56,951 nucleotides of DNA from Desulfurococcales archaeon (GTDB lineage: Archaea > Thermoproteota > Thermoprotei_A > Sulfolobales > Desulfurococcaceae). Location of the stretch: the NCBI GenBank assembly GCA_027022365.1, contig JALVYU010000038.1, forward strand, positions 1 to 56,951, given 5' to 3'. Numbering within the stretch: position 1 is the stretch's first letter; every line of letters begins with the position of its first letter. The notes beneath the pieces are model-generated. The model was not told where the DNA came from. It worked only from the letters and a program-made list of their open reading frames with translations, and ran no database searches. Shown one piece after another: positions 55,017 through 56,951 of this stretch. The position numbers and the translations under genes are program-made.

Positions 55017-55021
55017 ATGCT

Positions 55022-55837
55022 TTGGCCGAAGCCAGTACAAGTCCTCCGCCGACGGAGATCGATGAATTAAGGAAAGAGATCGAAGAGCTCAAAAACAGCC
55101 TAGAGGAACTCAAAGAAGTCGTCGCAGAGATAAGAGCTAGTCTCTCGGATCTCCAGAACCCATTCGCTATGCTTTCAGCCCCACCACAGGAAACTATTCC
55201 CGAGACGAAGGCTCCCCTGACCCCTAGTGAACGTGAAGCCGAGGAAATGAGAGAGGGGAGAAGTGAGGCTGAAGTAAAGCCGGAGATCAAGATCCCTGTT
55301 TCCGGAGGGAGGAGAGGGTTGAGTAAGGCGGCCAGGAAGGAAATAGGAATTAAAACAAAGGAGACTATAAGCGGTGGGAAAGAGTATCTGAGCCTAGAGG
55401 ATCTCAGGGACTTGATAACCGAGATCGGGAAAGCAATCCGTGAAGAGTACAGCGAGAAAATCGTTAGGCAGTCCAAGACCATGGATGTTAGGAGAGTCAT
55501 ACGAATACTGAAAACAATATATTCGCTACGCAAGGCTTTACCTAAAGAAAGCATAGAGAACATTGTCAAGCTAGCACAGATACTCGGGCTGATCACAAGT
55601 GATGATAGGGAGGTACTAGATACTGTAATATCCCTTGTGGAGGACGCCCTTAAACAGGATCTTACTCCCGATGAACAGATTCTTGTCCTTTACATACTCA
55701 TGAAGAATCTAGGCTATGTCGACGAGAACCTTGAGGACGAGATACTCAAGATCGTGTCGGGAGTAATATTGTCGAAGAAAAAACGGAAGGAACCCGGAAA
55801 TGACGAGCTCGCAAGAGGCGTTGTCGGGGGCTCCTAG
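55022..55837 (+). CDS. Archaellum-locus coiled-coil protein (ArlX-like soluble part)
   Basis: A 271-residue soluble protein. It has an N-terminal coiled coil (TEIDELRKEIEELKNSLEEL, to about residue 50), a Pro/Glu-rich linker, and an α-helical C-terminal domain (YLSLEDLRDLITEIGKAIRE; PKESIENIVKLAQILGLI). Order and gene position match the cytosolic part of ArlX, which forms the ring around the crenarchaeal motor. TTG 55022 has GGAGGTGA at 55009-55016, which also covers the preceding gene's stop. An in-frame extension to 54914 exists but lacks a ribosome site. Confidence 0.62.
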   Translation: MAEASTSPPPTEIDELRKEIEELKNSLEELKEVVAEIRASLSDLQNPFAMLSAPPQETIPETKAPLTPSEREAEEMREGRSEAEVKPEIKIPVSGGRRGLSKAARKEIGIKTKETISGGKEYLSLEDLRDLITEIGKAIREEYSEKIVRQSKTMDVRRVIRILKTIYSLRKALPKESIENIVKLAQILGLITSDDREVLDTVISLVEDALKQDLTPDEQILVLYILMKNLGYVDENLEDEILKIVSGVILSKKKRKEPGNDELARGVVGGS

Positions 55838-55866
55838 TTTTTCCCCGATAGAGGGTGGTATATGCC

Positions 55867-56325
55867 ATGGTCTCTACGACGATATCGCAGGCACTGCTTA
55901 CTATAGTGGCGATATCATTAGCGGTGGCTCTAGCCGTAGCTGTGATGTCTCAGCTAAGCAATATTCTAAACTCAATGAGCATCGCTGTTAATCATCGCAG
56001 CGAAGCCCTCCGTATGGTCATAACTGTTACAAATGCATACTATGATCCCGTATCCCATACCTTCCACATATTCATCAAGAACACCGGAGACGTGCCTTAT
56101 AGCGACTTCAATAATATTGATGTCTATCTCGGCAATGCTAGCGGCGTCTTAGACTACTATAACATTTCCACGGCAAACATCACAGAGTACGGTCCTGAGC
56201 CTGGAGTCTGGGTTCCCGGCGAGACCATAGAGATAACGATTAACACGACGACAGCCTACTCTCCTCCCTACGAGGTAAAGATCGTGTTATCCAACGGCGT
56301 GTCGACAACCTACGTGTTCGGCTAG
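55867..56325 (+). CDS. arlG: Archaellum stator protein ArlG
   Basis: A 152-residue protein: an N-terminal archaellin-like helix (SQALLTIVAISLAVALAVAV) without a processing site, then an immunoglobulin-like β-domain with sequons NAS, NIS and NIT. ArlG caps a filament or links ArlF to the motor in the pseudo-periplasm. Gene order (after the ArlX-like gene, before a similar protein and ArlH) assigns it as ArlG rather than ArlF. ATG 55867 follows GGGTGGT. Confidence 0.8.
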   Translation: MVSTTISQALLTIVAISLAVALAVAVMSQLSNILNSMSIAVNHRSEALRMVITVTNAYYDPVSHTFHIFIKNTGDVPYSDFNNIDVYLGNASGVLDYYNISTANITEYGPEPGVWVPGETIEITINTTTAYSPPYEVKIVLSNGVSTTYVFG

Positions 56326-56345
56326 AATAAACGGTGGTGATCTCC

Positions 56346-56885
56346 TTGGGAGTAAGTACAACGATGAGCGGAGCAATAGTCTTGTTCCTGATACTGTTCG
56401 CCAGCGTCGCAGTAATCGGTAGTATGTTTGAAAAAATCACCGACCTCGCTGAGGAGATAAGGAGCAATAACGCCCTAGCCCTTAAGATGATCTATGATCA
56501 CATAGTTATAACTAATTACACAATTAACTCCCGGAAATGGGTTGGCTCAAACTTAATGGTCAACATGACCATCCTCGTCAAGAACAAGGGCCAAGACCCG
56601 ATATGGGATTTGAACTCAACGGACATATATGTCACATATCTTGAGAACACAACAGGCAACATAAGGTCGATCAGGCTTGTCTACGGCGTGAACTGGAGCA
56701 TACCAGCAATAATTCTCACAGAAAACTTCACTATACCATTTACTAAGCACCCGCTCATAGACCAAGGCGAGACAGGCGTTATCAATCTGGTCTTCTACGC
56801 CCCGATAAACACGACCTACCCTATCAGGATAACCTTCGTCTCACAGTACGGTTCAAAAGCATCGACATGGGTGCCGCTGGGGTGA
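56346..56885 (+). CDS. arlF: Archaellum stator protein ArlF
   Basis: A roughly 179-residue protein with an N-terminal helix (TMSGAIVLFLILFASVAVIGS), a short coil, and a β-sandwich domain (NLMVNMTILVKNKGQDPIWD) with many sequons. ArlF binds the S-layer and anchors the motor. It starts at TTG 56346 behind GGTGATC, or at GTG 56334. It is assigned by order, directly before ArlH; ArlF and ArlG share a fold, so a swap is possible. Confidence 0.8.
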   Translation: MGVSTTMSGAIVLFLILFASVAVIGSMFEKITDLAEEIRSNNALALKMIYDHIVITNYTINSRKWVGSNLMVNMTILVKNKGQDPIWDLNSTDIYVTYLENTTGNIRSIRLVYGVNWSIPAIILTENFTIPFTKHPLIDQGETGVINLVFYAPINTTYPIRITFVSQYGSKASTWVPLG

Positions 56886-56889
56886 GACG

Positions 56890-56951
56890 ATGAGTGAGGA
56901 GAGAGAAGTTATATCGACGGGTAACGAGGAGCTTGACTTAAAGCTTGCTGG
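56890..56951 (+). CDS. arlH: ArlH, motor KaiC-like ATPase (N-terminal fragment)
   Basis: Only 20 codons are visible before the window ends. They read MSEEREVISTGNEELDLKLA, the start of the RecA/KaiC-fold protein ArlH (ISTGNEELD followed by a Gly-rich P-loop approach). GGGGTGAG precedes the ATG. ArlI and ArlJ are expected beyond the edge. Confidence 0.85.
   Translation, partial: MSEEREVISTGNEELDLKLA

Noticed and set aside
54914-55021. An apparent frameshift between the archaellum membrane gene and the coiled-coil gene, because the second frame is open back to 54914.
   Set aside because: The first gene stops at 55014-55016 inside a strong GGAGGTGA site that is correctly spaced to TTG 55022, and the upstream part of the second frame has no ribosome site. 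Two coupled genes explain the data better.
1-56951. tRNA, rRNA, CRISPR or transposon content.
   Set aside because: No TΨC-arm-like tail in an intergenic region, no spaced identical repeats, and no transposase or integrase motif was found by reading; a tRNA or repeat finder would be decisive.

Overview
The window looks like a chromosomal segment of a hyperthermophilic crenarchaeon (Thermoproteota), most likely of the Desulfurococcales. The evidence is deoxyhypusine synthase, an Hjc resolvase, a PIN/PilT-type ATPase, a Rnl3-type RNA ligase, PP-loop tRNA thiolation, a P. furiosus-type ferredoxin and a crenarchaeal archaellum operon. TTG and GTG starts preceded by GGAGGTGA-like sites are common, and many neighbours overlap by 4 nt. 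I see no tRNA, rRNA, CRISPR array, insertion sequence or integrase. The genus cannot be fixed by eye.

Layout. 0.3-5.7 kb (minus): a radical SAM/DUF89 pair, an allantoinase-like amidohydrolase, and a SufB/D-like protein overlapping a sulfite-oxidase-fold protein. 5.8-10.4 kb: tRNA thiolase, AEC transporter, a 22-codon basic ORF, an HTH-phosphoribosyltransferase-like regulator, and a deoxyhypusine synthase/SpeD operon. 10.6-20.5 kb: an orphan DNA methyltransferase; an HTH regulator divergent from a giant MMPL/RND exporter coupled to a PadR regulator; Lrp/AlaX; and a VTT membrane protein. 20.6-25.3 kb: feoAB behind a DtxR-like operator, Hjc, and an NSS transporter followed by a 38-residue one-helix subunit.

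25.4-38.3 kb: PIN-ATPase, surface-anchored metallophosphoesterase, CpgS-like protein, PEP synthase, biotin carboxylase, a JAMM-motif protein, an M20 hydrolase, a possible PD-(D/E)XK protein and a ferredoxin. 38.4-48.7 kb: a four-gene BMP-type nucleoside ABC transporter, a frameshifted gene, a CDF-like transporter and deoC. Nucleoside uptake and deoC suggest nucleoside catabolism, although they are not adjacent.

48.7-57.0 kb: a minus-strand operon of RNA ligase, an 86-residue protein, GNAT and an N-acylamino-acid-racemase-like enolase. Then comes the archaellum locus: a membrane-anchored winged-helix regulator resembling ArnR, repeated operator-like sites, archaellin, a terminator, a two-gene unit that may be a split ArlX, ArlG, ArlF, and the start of ArlH at the window edge.

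The points most worth follow-up are the possible split ArlX with its regulator and repeats, the DtxR-like operator on feoAB, the roughly 900-residue loop in the MMPL exporter, the +1 frameshift near 44.9 kb, and several tiny ORFs.
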